The position numbers were made by a program, and so were the translations under genes. Below are positions 30,186-39,661 of a stretch of 64,000 bases of DNA, one piece after another; positions within the stretch are counted from its first letter, which is position 1, and every line of letters begins with the position of its first letter. A model generated the notes under the pieces. That model had not been told where the DNA came from, did no database searches, and was given only the letters and a program-made list of their open reading frames with translations. The DNA is from Motiliproteus sp. MSK22-1 (GTDB taxonomy: Bacteria; Pseudomonadota; Gammaproteobacteria; Pseudomonadales; Balneatricaceae): contig NZ_MIEQ01000020.1 in NCBI RefSeq assembly GCF_001968815.1, positions 1-64,000 on the forward strand. The letters are read 5' to 3'.

Positions 30186-31310
30186 CTACATGTCCTCAAA
30201 GAACTTCTTCACGCCATCAAAGAAGGAGGTTTTCTTAGGTGAATGTTTTTCATACTTTTCATCAAGACTGGCCTGAAATTCCCGCAGCAGCCCTTTCTGC
30301 TTACTGCTTAGATTGACAGGTGTCTCAACGAGAATACGACACATCAGATCCCCAGGAGAGCCGCCTCGCACAGGAGTGACACCTTTCGCCCGCAATCGGA
30401 ACATCTTGCCACTTTGAGTTTCAGCAGGAACCTTAAGCTTAACTCTGCCATCTAAGGTCGGCACCTCTAATTCCCCACCCAGGGCGGCGTCAACAAAACT
30501 AATCGGAACCTCACAGTAAAGATTACGGCCATCTCGCTCAAAAATGGCATGATCTCGAACAGACACCTGAACAAACAGATCGCCGGACGGCCCACCATGC
30601 ACACCTGCCTCACCTTCACCAGCAAGACGAATTCGATCACCGGTATCAACACCGGCAGGAATTTTAACCGATAAGGTTTTGCTTTCTTCTACGCGCCCAC
30701 GGCCATGGCAGTCATGGCAGGGATCCTTGATGATCTTACCTTCCCCATGACAAGCAGGACATGTCTGCTGCACAGAAAAGAAACCTTGCTGCATTCGTAC
30801 CTGACCAATCCCCCCACAGGTACCGCACTGCTGTGGCGTTGAGCCTGCTTTAGCTCCACTACCGCTGCAGGTTTTACAACCTACCAGAGTTGGTATGCGG
30901 ATTTTTTTCTCAACCCCTTTTACAGCCTCCTCAAGGTCCAGCTCAATGGTGTATCGAAGGTCCGCCCCCCGCTGCACATGACTACGACGACTACCGCCTC
31001 CGCCGCCAAAAATATCACCAAAGACATCTCCGAATACATCGCCGAACCCGCCTGTACCTCCAAACCCTCCAGCACCACCATTAGGATCAACACCCGCATG
31101 ACCATACTGATCATAGGCAGCCTTTTTCTGAGCGTCAGAGAGTACTTCGTAGGCCTCGTTAGCCTCTTTAAAGCTTTCTTCCGCACCTTTGTCATCGGGG
31201 TTACGGTCGGGATGGTGCTTCATCGCCATCCGGCGATAAGCCTTTTTAATATCCCGATCAGATGCGTCTTTGGAGACGCCAAGAACTTCGTAATAATCTC
31301 TCTTGGACAT
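30186..31310 (-). CDS. dnaJ: co-chaperone DnaJ
   Basis: DnaJ delivers unfolded proteins to DnaK and stimulates its ATPase. The 374-residue protein has the J domain with HPD (residues about 33-35), a long Gly/Phe-rich linker ([13 protein letters not shown]), four zinc-binding CxxCxGxG repeats ([32 protein letters not shown]) and the C-terminal substrate-binding domain. The length is normal. It follows dnaK after a spacer with a terminator-like hairpin. Confidence 0.98.
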   Translation of the reverse strand: MSKRDYYEVLGVSKDASDRDIKKAYRRMAMKHHPDRNPDDKGAEESFKEANEAYEVLSDAQKKAAYDQYGHAGVDPNGGAGGFGGTGGFGDVFGDVFGDIFGGGGGSRRSHVQRGADLRYTIELDLEEAVKGVEKKIRIPTLVGCKTCSGSGAKAGSTPQQCGTCGGIGQVRMQQGFFSVQQTCPACHGEGKIIKDPCHDCHGRGRVEESKTLSVKIPAGVDTGDRIRLAGEGEAGVHGGPSGDLFVQVSVRDHAIFERDGRNLYCEVPISFVDAALGGELEVPTLDGRVKLKVPAETQSGKMFRLRAKGVTPVRGGSPGDLMCRILVETPVNLSSKQKGLLREFQASLDEKYEKHSPKKTSFFDGVKKFFEDM

Positions 31311-31368
31311 GGCAGATTGTCTCAGTCAAACAGTTGGCCAGCACAGATGGCCGGGTAGACTTGGATGC

Positions 31369-31403
31369 AAAAACGGCAACGCAGGAATAATCCCACGTTG
31401 CCG
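31369..31403 (-). terminator. intercistronic terminator or attenuator between dnaK and dnaJ
   Basis: CGGCAACG and CGTTGCCG form an 8-bp stem with an inner GGA/TCC stem, followed on the minus strand by five T. It lies about 70 bp after the dnaK stop and likely makes dnaJ expression lower than dnaK by partial termination. Confidence 0.75.
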
Positions 31404-31472
31404 GCTTAGACGTTGATGTTGCCCGACCTCAGATTGAGTATCGAACAACACCTGAAGTAATCGACAAAGCGA

Positions 31473-33398
31473 TTACTTTTTGTCGTCTTTTACCTCTTCA
31501 AACTCAGCGTCGACCGCATCGTCAGCTGATTGAGCTTCAGCACCGGCATCTTCACCTGCACCTGCTTGAGCCTGGGCTGCTTGCTCAGCATACATTTTCT
31601 GAGCAACAGGAGAGACGGCTTCAGTAAGGGCAGTTGTTTTAGCTTCAATCGCTTCCTTGTCTTCACCCTTCAATACTTCTTCCAGCTCAGAGATTGCGGT
31701 TTCAATCGCTTCCTTCTCACCAGCTTCAACCTTATCTCCAGCTTCTTCCAGAGTCTTCTTAGCTGAATGGACCAGGCCATCGGCAGTATTGCGAACCTGG
31801 ATCATTTCCTCAAACTTGGCATCTTCAGCAGAATGGGCTTCTGCATCAGCAACCATCTTTTCGATATCTTCATCAGACAATCCGGAAGAGGCCTTGATTA
31901 CGATAGACTGTTCTTTTCCTGTCGCCTTATCCTTTGCTGACACATTGAGAATACCGTTAGCATCCAGATCAAAGCTGACCTCAATCTGAGGCATTCCACG
32001 AGGTGCAGGAGGAATATCAGCCAGATCAAAACGTCCCAAGGACTTATTCTGGGCAGCTTGCTTACGTTCACCCTGAACTACGTGAATCGTAACCGCGCTT
32101 TGATTGTCATCTGCTGTAGAGAAAATCTGCGATTTCTTGGTCGGAATAGTCGTATTCTTATCAATCAAAGATGTAGCAACGCCACCCATGGTTTCAATAC
32201 CAAGTGTCAACGGAGTAACATCAAGCAGCAATACGTCTTTCACCTCTCCAGACAGTACAGCACCTTGAATCGCCGCACCCATGGCTACCGCTTCATCAGG
32301 GTTAACGTCTTTACGAGCTTCTTTACCGAAGAACTCTTTAACCTTCTCCTGAACCAAAGGCATACGAGTCTGACCACCCACCAGAATCACATCTTCGATT
32401 TCAGAGTTGGACAGGTCTGCATCTTTCAGTGCTTGAGCGCAAGGAATAAGGGTCCGGGCAACCAGCTCTTCAACAAGGGACTCCAGTTTGGCTCGAGTCA
32501 CTTTCACATTCAAATGCTTAGGTCCACTAGCATCAGCGGTGATATATGGCAGATTCACATCAGTCTGCTGACTGGAAGAAAGCTCAACCTTAGCTTTTTC
32601 TGCAGCTTCTTTAAGACGCTGTAAAGCCAGTGGGTCATTATGAAGATCAATACCACTTTCTTTCTTAAACTCTGCGGCCAAATACTCAATCAAACGCAGG
32701 TCAAAGTCTTCACCACCCAGGAAGGTGTCACCATTGGTAGAAAGCACTTCAAACTGGTGCTCACCATCAACTTCTGCAATTTCGATGATGGAAATATCAA
32801 AAGTACCACCACCCAGATCGAAAACAGCAACCGTACGATCACCTGTTTTCTTGTCCATTCCATAAGCCAGAGCGGCAGCAGTAGGCTCGTTAATGATTCG
32901 CTTAACTTCCAGGCCAGCGATTTTTCCTGCATCTTTAGTCGCTTGACGCTGAGAATCATTAAAGTACGCAGGAACGGTGATTACCGCTTCAGTAACGCTT
33001 TCACCAAGATAATCCTCAGCAGTCTTCTTCATCTTTTTGAGAATTTCAGCAGAAACTTGCGGTGGAGCCAGCTTCTGATCCTTGACATTAACCCAAGCAT
33101 CGCCGTTGTCGGCTTCAATAATCTTATAAGGCACCATTTTGATGTCTTTCTGGACGACATCATCTTTAAAGCGTCGGCCAATCAAACGCTTAATAGCAAA
33201 CAGCGTGTTATTCGGGTTGGTCACCGCCTGACGCTTAGCAGACTGGCCTACCAAAATTTCACTATCATCTGTGTACGCAATAATAGAAGGCGTTGTACGA
33301 TCACCCTCGGCATTCTCGATAACTTTGGTTTTATCACCGTCGAGAATTGCCACACATGAATTAGTGGTCCCCAGGTCGATACCAATCACTTTACCCAT
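31473..33398 (-). CDS. dnaK: chaperone protein DnaK (Hsp70)
   Basis: DnaK is the ATP-dependent Hsp70 folding chaperone. The nucleotide-binding domain starts with [14 protein letters not shown] and contains [11 protein letters not shown] and [11 protein letters not shown]; the substrate-binding domain carries the [15 protein letters not shown] linker, and the tail ends in [10 protein letters not shown]. The ATG at 33398 has GGAG six bases upstream; a TTG two codons earlier is in frame but inside the spacing. The length of 641 residues is normal. Confidence 0.98.
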   Translation of the reverse strand: MGKVIGIDLGTTNSCVAILDGDKTKVIENAEGDRTTPSIIAYTDDSEILVGQSAKRQAVTNPNNTLFAIKRLIGRRFKDDVVQKDIKMVPYKIIEADNGDAWVNVKDQKLAPPQVSAEILKKMKKTAEDYLGESVTEAVITVPAYFNDSQRQATKDAGKIAGLEVKRIINEPTAAALAYGMDKKTGDRTVAVFDLGGGTFDISIIEIAEVDGEHQFEVLSTNGDTFLGGEDFDLRLIEYLAAEFKKESGIDLHNDPLALQRLKEAAEKAKVELSSSQQTDVNLPYITADASGPKHLNVKVTRAKLESLVEELVARTLIPCAQALKDADLSNSEIEDVILVGGQTRMPLVQEKVKEFFGKEARKDVNPDEAVAMGAAIQGAVLSGEVKDVLLLDVTPLTLGIETMGGVATSLIDKNTTIPTKKSQIFSTADDNQSAVTIHVVQGERKQAAQNKSLGRFDLADIPPAPRGMPQIEVSFDLDANGILNVSAKDKATGKEQSIVIKASSGLSDEDIEKMVADAEAHSAEDAKFEEMIQVRNTADGLVHSAKKTLEEAGDKVEAGEKEAIETAISELEEVLKGEDKEAIEAKTTALTEAVSPVAQKMYAEQAAQAQAGAGEDAGAEAQSADDAVDAEFEEVKDDKK

Positions 33399-33493
33399 TT
33401 TCAACTCCAGATCGTTCTAGGTTCGGGAGAAATTCAACCGCAACCGTTATATTCGTAAACTTTTTAAACTATATTGGTCTGTTTTTTCCAGAT

Positions 33494-34120
33494 TCAAGCC
33501 TGATCGTCGATTTTTGGTGCAGCTTGAGGAGCAGCCTTTGAAACCATCACCATTGCCGGACGAACCAATCGACCATTCAACTGATAACCCTTTTGCATTA
33601 CATGCAAAACCGTATTGGGCTCAACTTCAGCATTTTCCACCATCGACATGGCCTGATGTAGCTGAGGATCAAATGGCTCACCTTCCGGATTAACGGATTC
33701 AACATTGAATTTTTTAAGCGCTGCCACAAACATATTCAGGGTCAGTTCAACCCCATCGCGAATAGCGCCAATCCCAGCTTCTTCGGACTGAGCAGATTCA
33801 ATCGCCCGCTCCAGACTATCAACCACCGGTAACAACTCGTTGGTGAACTTCTCCAGAGCATATTTATGTGCCTTTTCCACATCCTGCTCAGCACGACGGC
33901 GAACATTCTGCGCTTCTGCATGAGCACGCAACACCTGATTTTTGGCGTCAACCAACTCAGCCTGTGCTTTCTCAAGCTCACTCTGAAGCAATTCCGCAGA
34001 AGCTTCCTGGACCTCTGCTCCTGGTACAGAGTCGGCCTCCAAACCTTCAACTTCTTCGATAACCGCAGACTCTTTAACTTCTTCAGCCTGTGCTTCCTGA
34101 GCCACTTCTTTTTCCGACAC
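33494..34120 (-). CDS. grpE: nucleotide exchange factor GrpE
   Basis: GrpE releases ADP from DnaK. The protein has an acidic, disordered N terminus, a long coiled coil and the C-terminal beta domain ([18 protein letters not shown], then [25 protein letters not shown]). I place the start at GTG 34120 ([11 protein letters not shown]) since CTGGAGG lies five bases upstream; an in-frame GTG at 34138 would put that site inside the gene. The length is about 208 residues. It heads the heat-shock cluster. Confidence 0.95.
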   Translation of the reverse strand: MSEKEVAQEAQAEEVKESAVIEEVEGLEADSVPGAEVQEASAELLQSELEKAQAELVDAKNQVLRAHAEAQNVRRRAEQDVEKAHKYALEKFTNELLPVVDSLERAIESAQSEEAGIGAIRDGVELTLNMFVAALKKFNVESVNPEGEPFDPQLHQAMSMVENAEVEPNTVLHVMQKGYQLNGRLVRPAMVMVSKAAPQAAPKIDDQA

Positions 34121-34172
34121 GCAAACCTCCAGATCCACTAAGCAACAAGTTCAATACGCTTCTAAGTCCCCT

Positions 34173-34199
34173 ATATGGGGGTTGCCGATTACGATTCAA
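34173..34199 (-). promoter_or_regulatory. sigma-32 (RpoH) heat-shock promoter of grpE
   Basis: Minus strand: GTTGAA -35 element (TTGAA at 34199-34195), 14-bp spacer and CCCCATAT -10 element (34180-34173). This matches the RpoH consensus CTTGAA / CCCCAT closely and lies about 55 bp upstream of the grpE start. Confidence 0.88.
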
Positions 34200-34359
34200 C
34201 CCTTAATCTTCAACTGATCAAAATTAACGCAATCAGACATCAAGTGAACTCCAAAATCAGGCTAGGTACTGACAATCAACGGCTATTCATACTTGTTTTC
34301 AAGACCTGCAATCTGGGATAAAAAAGTCACTTTCAAAGGGCTGGCGAGATTCGCAAAAC

Positions 34360-34379
34360 TACTGTATAAATAAACATAT
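34360..34379 (+). promoter_or_regulatory. LexA-like SOS box upstream of recN
   Basis: TACTGTATAAATAAACATAT matches the 20-bp LexA consensus at 15 positions by hand alignment, with a perfect TACTGTATA half and CAT instead of CAG in the other half. It lies 24 bp upstream of recN, a classic SOS gene, and overlaps its likely -10 region. Confidence 0.65.
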
Positions 34380-34402
34380 CAATCAATACCGAGAGCGAGA
34401 CC

Positions 34403-36076
34403 ATGCTAACCCAACTGAGCATTCGAAATTTTACGCTGATTGATCATCTTGACCTTGAATTGGACCGGGGGATGACCGTTATCAGCGGAGAAACAGGCGC
34501 GGGCAAATCAATAATGCTGGATGCTCTCGGGTTAACTCTCGGGGATCGCGCCGATTCAGACATGGTCAGGAACGGCACTGAAAGAGCCGATATCAGTGCA
34601 TGTTTTGACATCACTGCAATTCCAAGTGCCAAAAGCTGGCTGAAAGAGCAGGATCTGGCCAACAACGATGACTGCCTGTTGCGTCGCGTAGTCAGCCGCA
34701 ACGGCCGCTCCCGCGCCTATATCAACGGACACCCCGTACCACTGCAAAGCTTACGAAACCTAGGCGAGCGACTGATAGACATACATGGCCAGCACGAGCA
34801 TCAACGCCTGCTAAAAAAAGAGTCTCACTCTCTGTTGCTTGATGCCGTTGGTCACTTATCAGAACAAACCGGTGAGGTCTCCTCACTGTTCAAAAAATGG
34901 AAAAAACTCTCGCTTCAGCTGGAGAGAATTCAACAGCAATCAGAAGAGCAAAACGCCCAACAGCAGTTGCTGACTTATCAGGTCCAGGAACTAGATTTGT
35001 TATCCCCTCAACAAGATGAACTCGCCAGCCTTGAAGCAGAGCAGAAACAACTATCCAACGCCGGGGATCTGATGCAGGGTGCCAACCATATTCGCCATCT
35101 CACCACTGAAGGAGAAGACAGCAACTGCAGCGATCTGCTGAACCAGAGTTTACAACAGCTGGCACAGTTAAATGCTGACTCGGTCCAACTGGAAAACTCC
35201 AGGGAAATGCTCAACTCCGCTCTTATTCAGATAGAAGAAGCCTCTTCGGAACTTGAAGCCTACCTTTCACAGCTCGAAATCAATCCTCAGCGACTGAATC
35301 AGGTAGAGGAACGGCTCAGTGAATTTTACCAAATTGCCCGCAAGCATCAGATCTCACCAGAACAACTCTATGAACTGCACCAAACCCTGAGCGACAAGCT
35401 TGCCGCCATGACGATGTCTGATGATGCGATAGAAGAACTACAAGCTCATGCTGACGAAGCTCGAGACCTGTACATGGAAAAGGCAGCACAACTCAGTACC
35501 GATCGCCAGCGAACGGCAGAAAGCTTGAATTCAAAGATCAATGAACAGCTACAGCTATTGGGTATGCCAGCCAGCCGCTTCCTTGTTGGCATAACAGAAA
35601 AACCACCTTGCTCCAATGGGATGGAGGATGTTGAGTTTCTGATTAGCACAAACCCAGGACAACCACCAAAGCCTCTTCACAAAGTTGCCTCCGGCGGAGA
35701 GCTCTCTCGCATCAGTTTGGCCATTCAAGTGGTAACGGCCCGCGTATCGGCAACCCCTGTGCTAGCCTTTGATGAGGTTGATGTTGGTATTGGAGGTGCA
35801 ATAGCTGAAGTAGTCGGAAGGCTATTACGGGAACTCGGAGAACATAGTCAGATTCTATGTGTTACCCACCAACCTCAAGTCGCCTCAAGAGGGCATAATC
35901 ATTTGTACGTCAGCAAACACATTAATCAGGATCAACTGAAAGATGACAGCAGCCATAGTCGAATTCTTATGCTTAGCCCATCAGAACGTGTGAAAGAAAT
36001 AGCTCGGATGCTTGGGGGTATCGATATAACCCAGCGTTCTTTGGATCATGCAGAAGAAATGCTTGCTTTAGAATAA
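34403..36076 (+). CDS. recN: DNA repair protein RecN
   Basis: RecN is an SMC-like ATPase acting in double-strand break repair. The 557-residue protein has an N-terminal Walker A (SGETGAGKS, about residues 28-36), a central coiled coil of about 300 residues and a C-terminal ABC signature (KVASGGELSRISLAIQ) with Walker B (PVLAFDEVDVGIGG). The length is normal. A LexA-like box precedes it, and a bidirectional terminator separates it from fur. Confidence 0.97.
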   Translation: MLTQLSIRNFTLIDHLDLELDRGMTVISGETGAGKSIMLDALGLTLGDRADSDMVRNGTERADISACFDITAIPSAKSWLKEQDLANNDDCLLRRVVSRNGRSRAYINGHPVPLQSLRNLGERLIDIHGQHEHQRLLKKESHSLLLDAVGHLSEQTGEVSSLFKKWKKLSLQLERIQQQSEEQNAQQQLLTYQVQELDLLSPQQDELASLEAEQKQLSNAGDLMQGANHIRHLTTEGEDSNCSDLLNQSLQQLAQLNADSVQLENSREMLNSALIQIEEASSELEAYLSQLEINPQRLNQVEERLSEFYQIARKHQISPEQLYELHQTLSDKLAAMTMSDDAIEELQAHADEARDLYMEKAAQLSTDRQRTAESLNSKINEQLQLLGMPASRFLVGITEKPPCSNGMEDVEFLISTNPGQPPKPLHKVASGGELSRISLAIQVVTARVSATPVLAFDEVDVGIGGAIAEVVGRLLRELGEHSQILCVTHQPQVASRGHNHLYVSKHINQDQLKDDSSHSRILMLSPSERVKEIARMLGGIDITQRSLDHAEEMLALE

Positions 36077-36160
36077 CCGGCTAGTTGCTTAGCCAAAAAA
36101 GATGCTCTCTCACTCGTAAAGACATTTTCAACAGAAACTCCAGGCAAGTCATCAGATGAT

Positions 36161-36187
36161 AAAAAAGCCGGTTTTTCCGGCCTTTTT
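36161..36187. terminator. bidirectional terminator between recN and fur
   Basis: GCCGG and CCGGC form a stem with a five-T loop, flanked by six A and, after one C, five T. It serves the two convergent genes recN and fur. Confidence 0.85.
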
Positions 36188-36221
36188 ATGTATTTCAAAC
36201 CAGAGTAAAGCTGTCAGCGCA

Positions 36222-36647
36222 CTATGCTTCTTCACAGTCCTCATTACACACCCCATAGAGATAGAGTGTACGATCAGAAATAGTAAATCCCATATCTTTT
36301 GCAATAGATTCCAGTCGTAAATTCAACTCTGTATCGGCAAACTCTTTTACCTTACCGCATTTCACACAAACAATATGGTCGTGCTTCTGGTCATCCGCCA
36401 ATTCAAATACTGAGTGGCCACCTTCAAAGTGATGCCTAATAACAAGGCCTGCCGCCTCAAATTGCGTCAATACTCTATAAACAGTTGCCAGCCCAACATC
36501 TTCCCCGGATTCCATCAGAATTTTATAGATGTCTTCTGCACTCCAGTGATCGCCTTCACCGGCTTTTTCCAGAATCTGGTAAATTTTCACTCGCGGCAGA
36601 GTGACTTTAAGACCCGCTTTTCTCAGTTCAGTATTTTCTGATGACAT
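36222..36647 (-). CDS. fur: ferric uptake regulator Fur
   Basis: Fur represses iron-uptake genes when loaded with ferrous iron. The 141-residue protein has the N-terminal winged helix (LRKAGLKVTLPRVKIYQILE, GLATVYRVLTQFEAAGLV), the regulatory metal site HHFEGGHSVFEL, the HDHIVCVKCG structural zinc site and a second C-x4-C pair (CNEDC) near the end. It is divergent from bamE, the conserved recN-fur-bamE arrangement. Confidence 0.97.
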   Translation of the reverse strand: MSSENTELRKAGLKVTLPRVKIYQILEKAGEGDHWSAEDIYKILMESGEDVGLATVYRVLTQFEAAGLVIRHHFEGGHSVFELADDQKHDHIVCVKCGKVKEFADTELNLRLESIAKDMGFTISDRTLYLYGVCNEDCEEA

Positions 36648-36668
36648 AGTTACAGCCCTAGCTCTATA

Positions 36669-36720
36669 GGAAAGAGCATCTTTAAAAAGAGCCCTTTAGA
36701 AAGAGCCCCTTAGAAAGAGC
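36669..36720. repeat. short imperfect tandem repeat in the fur-bamE spacer
   Basis: Four imperfect copies of a 14-17 bp unit built around AAAGAGCCCNTTAG lie head to tail. The last copy provides the TTAGAA -35-like element of the putative bamE promoter. The first unit can form an AAAGA/TCTTT mini-hairpin. Confidence 0.7.
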
Positions 36721-36738
36721 TCAATAATCCTGTATTAT
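36710..36738 (+). promoter_or_regulatory. putative bamE promoter
   Basis: -35 TTAGAA (36710-36715), 17-bp spacer and -10 TATTAT (36733-36738), about 35 bp upstream of the bamE ATG. The boxes are imperfect but the spacing is optimal. Confidence 0.5.
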
Positions 36739-36773
36739 CCGCAATTCGGATCGAGAGTGGAAGCAATTTACAA

Positions 36774-37109
36774 ATGCAAAGAATTATTATTTATGCAGTT
36801 CTTCTGTTGACCCTATCAGGGTGCACTTTTTTCCCTGGCGTCCATAAGATCGATATACAGCAGGGCAACATTGTCACTCAGGAAATGGTTGATCAGCTCA
36901 GACCAGGAATGACAAAAGATCAGGTGCGTTTTGTGATGGGTACACCGCTTATTCAGGACACATTCCAGAATAATCGCTGGGACTATATATTAACCCTGAA
37001 AAAAGGGGGCGATGAACGAGCCCAGGAACGAATGTCGCTGTTCTTTACCGACGGAAAACTCAGCAATTTGAGTGGAGATTTTCGTCCTGGTGCAGCCAAA
37101 GACGAATAA
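36774..37109 (+). CDS. bamE: outer membrane assembly lipoprotein BamE (OmlA/SmpA)
   Basis: BamE is a lipoprotein of the BAM complex that inserts beta-barrel proteins. The 111-residue protein has a lipoprotein signal with lipobox LSGC (Cys17), the conserved core [20 protein letters not shown] (residues 26-45), the [14 protein letters not shown] segment and RWDYILTL. The place between fur and rnfH is the conserved one. Confidence 0.96.
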   Translation: MQRIIIYAVLLLTLSGCTFFPGVHKIDIQQGNIVTQEMVDQLRPGMTKDQVRFVMGTPLIQDTFQNNRWDYILTLKKGGDERAQERMSLFFTDGKLSNLSGDFRPGAAKDE

Positions 37110-37159
37110 CCATCTACACTGAGTCGAACAAAGTGAAAGCCATACCTGATCGCTAATGA

Positions 37160-37477
37160 TCACTCTGAGGAGGAGCTGTCTGCCTTAGACTGCTTCTCTT
37201 TCAGCTTTGCTGCTCTGTTGGCACGGGCAACCTTTGGATCAATCGTCAGCGGGCGGTAGATTTCCACTCGCGCCCCCTCCTTTAGCACCTCTGTCTTAGG
37301 ATCACGAATGCTCTTGCCAAAGATTCCCATCGGATCTTCATCAGGATTAATCTGTGGAAACACTTCGACAATGCGGGACCGGATGACCGCATCATAGGCA
37401 GTGGAACCCAGCTCAACCTTTACCGGGATAATCTTCTGCTCTTCTGGCAGTGCGTAAGCAACTTCTACGTTGATCAT
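37160..37477 (-). CDS. rnfH: RnfH family ubiquitin-fold protein
   Basis: A 105-residue beta-grasp protein of the RnfH (UPF0125) family, recognised from IxVEVAYALPEEQ at the start, PVKVELGSTAYDAVIRS, VGIFGK-like MGIFGKSI and VEIYRPLTIDPKVAR near the end, followed by a lysine-rich tail. The biochemical role is not established. It begins 18 bp after ratA and is convergent with bamE, matching the bamE-rnfH-ratA order of other gammaproteobacteria. Confidence 0.93.
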   Translation of the reverse strand: MINVEVAYALPEEQKIIPVKVELGSTAYDAVIRSRIVEVFPQINPDEDPMGIFGKSIRDPKTEVLKEGARVEIYRPLTIDPKVARANRAAKLKEKQSKADSSSSE

Positions 37478-37495
37478 ATGAGCCCTAACAGCCTC

Positions 37496-37927
37496 CTAAC
37501 CATATTTTTTATCAGCCTGGCTACAGAAGGCTTCTACCATAGCCACTGCAATCTGACTAAACACTTTGCCCATAGCAAGACTGGTCAACTTGCCTGAGAA
37601 ATCAAAATCCAGTTTTAATGAAACCTTACAGGCTTCCTCACTGAGGCGAGTAAAAGTCCAACACCCCGTCAACGCACTAAACGGACCTTCAACCAGTTCC
37701 AAATAAATTTTGCTCGGTGATTCTAAGCGATTACAAGTTGTAAAGCTGTATTTAAGTCCAGCCTTGGCCACATCCACCCTGGCCACCATCTCATCACTGG
37801 ATTGACTAATAACACTCGAGCCGCTGCACCAAGGCAGAAAATCCGGATAGCTGAGCACATCATTCACCAGATCATACATTTGCTCATCCGTATGCAGTAC
37901 CAATGCGCTACGATCAACTTGCGTCAT
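37496..37927 (-). CDS. ratA: RatA-like START/SRPBCC family protein
   Basis: A 143-residue polyketide-cyclase/START-like protein with the family signatures MYDLVNDVLSYPDFLPWC near the N terminus, FTTCNRLESP in the middle and LDFDFSGKLTSLAMGKVF near the C terminus. In E. coli RatA was described as blocking 70S assembly, while the mitochondrial homologue Coq10 binds ubiquinone, so the real role is open. It is followed by rnfH (ratA-rnfH resemble a toxin-antitoxin layout that has been questioned). Confidence 0.92.
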   Translation of the reverse strand: MTQVDRSALVLHTDEQMYDLVNDVLSYPDFLPWCSGSSVISQSSDEMVARVDVAKAGLKYSFTTCNRLESPSKIYLELVEGPFSALTGCWTFTRLSEEACKVSLKLDFDFSGKLTSLAMGKVFSQIAVAMVEAFCSQADKKYG

Positions 37928-37987
37928 ACCTTTTTAGCCTCCTATGCTGAAGCCGGTTCTAAAATAAAACACTGACTTAGCACTACA

Positions 37988-39349
37988 CTAGATCTTGCCA
38001 TTCAAATTGGCGATGAAAATAATCGATATCGCCACAGGTGCCAAAAAACGAATCGTAAAGAGCCATAGGACAAAACCATGTCCTTTTGATATCCCAAGCT
38101 CTTCACTGCTGATTGACCGCTTCACCCACCAACCAGCAAAAAGAGTAATAAGAAGCCCGCACAGTGGCAGCAAAATATTGGCTGTCATAAAGTCCAGTAG
38201 CTGGAAAATATTCAGTCCTTTAAATCGCCAGTCTTTGCCAACATTAAATGATAACAATGCCCCCACCCCTATCGTCCAGGCACTGATTCCCAAAAAAACA
38301 CATGCTTGAACTCGGGACAGTTTATAACGTTCCATCAGCCAGGTAACCCCGGGCTCCACCAAAGAAATGGCCGAACTCCAAGCCGCGATAGATACCATCA
38401 TGAAGAATAGAAAACCAAAAACCTGACCGCCCAGCATGTTCCCAAAAACGATCGGCAGGGTTACAAACATCAGGCCGGGCCCGCTACCGGGGTCCAGTTC
38501 ATTGGCAAAAACGATTGGAAATATCACCATTCCGGCAACCAGAGCCACCACCGTATCCAATATAACAACGGTTAGTATTGAAGTCGTAATAGACTCTTTT
38601 TTCGACATATAGGAACCGTAAACAATCATTGTTCCCATTCCCAGACTCAGGGTAAAAAAGGCATGCCCCAAGGCAACCAAAACAGAATTCCAACTCAACT
38701 TTGAGAAATCGGCGTCAAACAGAAAATCAAGGCCTTGACCAAATGAGCCTGAAGTTAAGGCATACATCAGCAGTAGTAACAAAAGCACGAACAATGATGG
38801 CATTAAAATACGGATAGCCTGCTCAAGCCCGCGACTAACCCCCCTGATCAACACCCCCATTACCAATATTACAAAGACGCTGTGCCAGATAATCAAGGCT
38901 TTAGGATCAGCAAGCAATGCTTCAAACATTGCTTTGAGTTGATCGCTGCCGGCACCGATAAAATTTCCATTAGCTGCATGAAAGACGTAGGCCAGCAACC
39001 AACCGGAAACGACGCTGTAAAAAGTGAAGATTAAAAAACCAGCTACCGCACCTGCCAGGCCTACCCACGCCCAGTAAGTTGATACCGACGATTCGGATGC
39101 CAGATCCCGCACCGAATAAAAAGAACTTTGACGCCCACGACGCCCAATCATCACCTCCGCCATCATTAACGGAACACCAATGATCGCCACACACGCCAGA
39201 TAAACAAGGATAAAGGCGCCACCACCGTTCTCCCCTACAATATATGGAAACTTCCATATATTACCGAGACCCACAGTGGAGCCCAGTGCTGCCAGAATAA
39301 AAGCCCAGCGACTGCTCCAGGAACCATGAATGGATACTTTATCCTGCAT
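37988..39349 (-). CDS. sodium-dependent transporter, NSS (SNF) family
   Basis: A 453-residue inner-membrane symporter with about eleven hydrophobic helices. The N terminus SRWAFILAALGSTVGLGNIWKFPY (first 20 of the motif cited in part) is the sodium- and substrate-binding TM1 of the LeuT-like family, with ENGGGAF after it and GxGxMIVYGSYM in TM6/7. Substrate, probably an amino acid, cannot be read from sequence. It is inserted between ratA and smpB, which are often adjacent in relatives, so it may be a lineage-specific insertion. Confidence 0.9.
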   Translation of the reverse strand: MQDKVSIHGSWSSRWAFILAALGSTVGLGNIWKFPYIVGENGGGAFILVYLACVAIIGVPLMMAEVMIGRRGRQSSFYSVRDLASESSVSTYWAWVGLAGAVAGFLIFTFYSVVSGWLLAYVFHAANGNFIGAGSDQLKAMFEALLADPKALIIWHSVFVILVMGVLIRGVSRGLEQAIRILMPSLFVLLLLLLMYALTSGSFGQGLDFLFDADFSKLSWNSVLVALGHAFFTLSLGMGTMIVYGSYMSKKESITTSILTVVILDTVVALVAGMVIFPIVFANELDPGSGPGLMFVTLPIVFGNMLGGQVFGFLFFMMVSIAAWSSAISLVEPGVTWLMERYKLSRVQACVFLGISAWTIGVGALLSFNVGKDWRFKGLNIFQLLDFMTANILLPLCGLLITLFAGWWVKRSISSEELGISKGHGFVLWLFTIRFLAPVAISIIFIANLNGKI

Positions 39350-39647
39350 TTAACACTGCCTACCGCGTTCAACCAAGGGCGGCATTGTAAAACAATACCT
39401 CTTCGAAACAAGCCAGGTTGAGTAGTTTCTAGACCAAGGTCAAATGAACGACCTTACCGTTAATTCTTATCAGAAGCACAAATTTAGCGATTAACTCCCG
39501 CTAATAGGTATCAACCACCAGTAAAGCTCACAACAAATCAACAGCACTACTCAATGGCATTACCGCAGCTGGTTAACAGGTTGTAATCGCGCAGAAATGG
39601 TAACCATAGTTGCACTCTTGGTACTCGCATTCAAACGGGAGGCTCTA
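39350..39647. other. spacer between divergent transporter and smpB, no gene seen
   Basis: Nothing coding is evident. A small dyad AAGGTC/GACCTT (39436-39455) is the only clear inverted repeat. Promoters for both divergent genes must lie here; the smpB -10 box is at the right-hand edge. Confidence 0.5.
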
Positions 39648-39653
39648 TATAAT
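39648..39653 (+). promoter_or_regulatory. smpB -10 box, possible leaderless start
   Basis: A perfect TATAAT ends eight bases before the smpB ATG, so the expected transcription start falls on or next to the start codon. No good -35 stands at 16-18 bp. The 14-base string TATAATCGCCGACC recurs at the glyA promoter (49725-49738). Confidence 0.6.
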
Positions 39654-39661
39654 CGCCGACC

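Noticed and set aside
32640-33359. 240-codon open frame antisense to dnaK
   Set aside because: Mirror frames opposite strongly conserved, codon-biased genes such as dnaK are a known artefact. There is no ribosome-binding site or domain resemblance.
36721-36740. Fur box in the fur-bamE spacer
   Set aside because: A dyad AATAAT-CCTGT-ATTATC is present, but it matches the Fur consensus poorly (about 7 of 19 positions) and its spacing is wrong; it is better read as part of the bamE -10 region.
37160-37927. ratA-rnfH as a toxin-antitoxin system
   Set aside because: The adjacency once led to that label, but both families are conserved housekeeping-like genes, and nothing in this sequence (no plasmid or mobile context, no autoregulatory palindrome) supports a toxin-antitoxin role.
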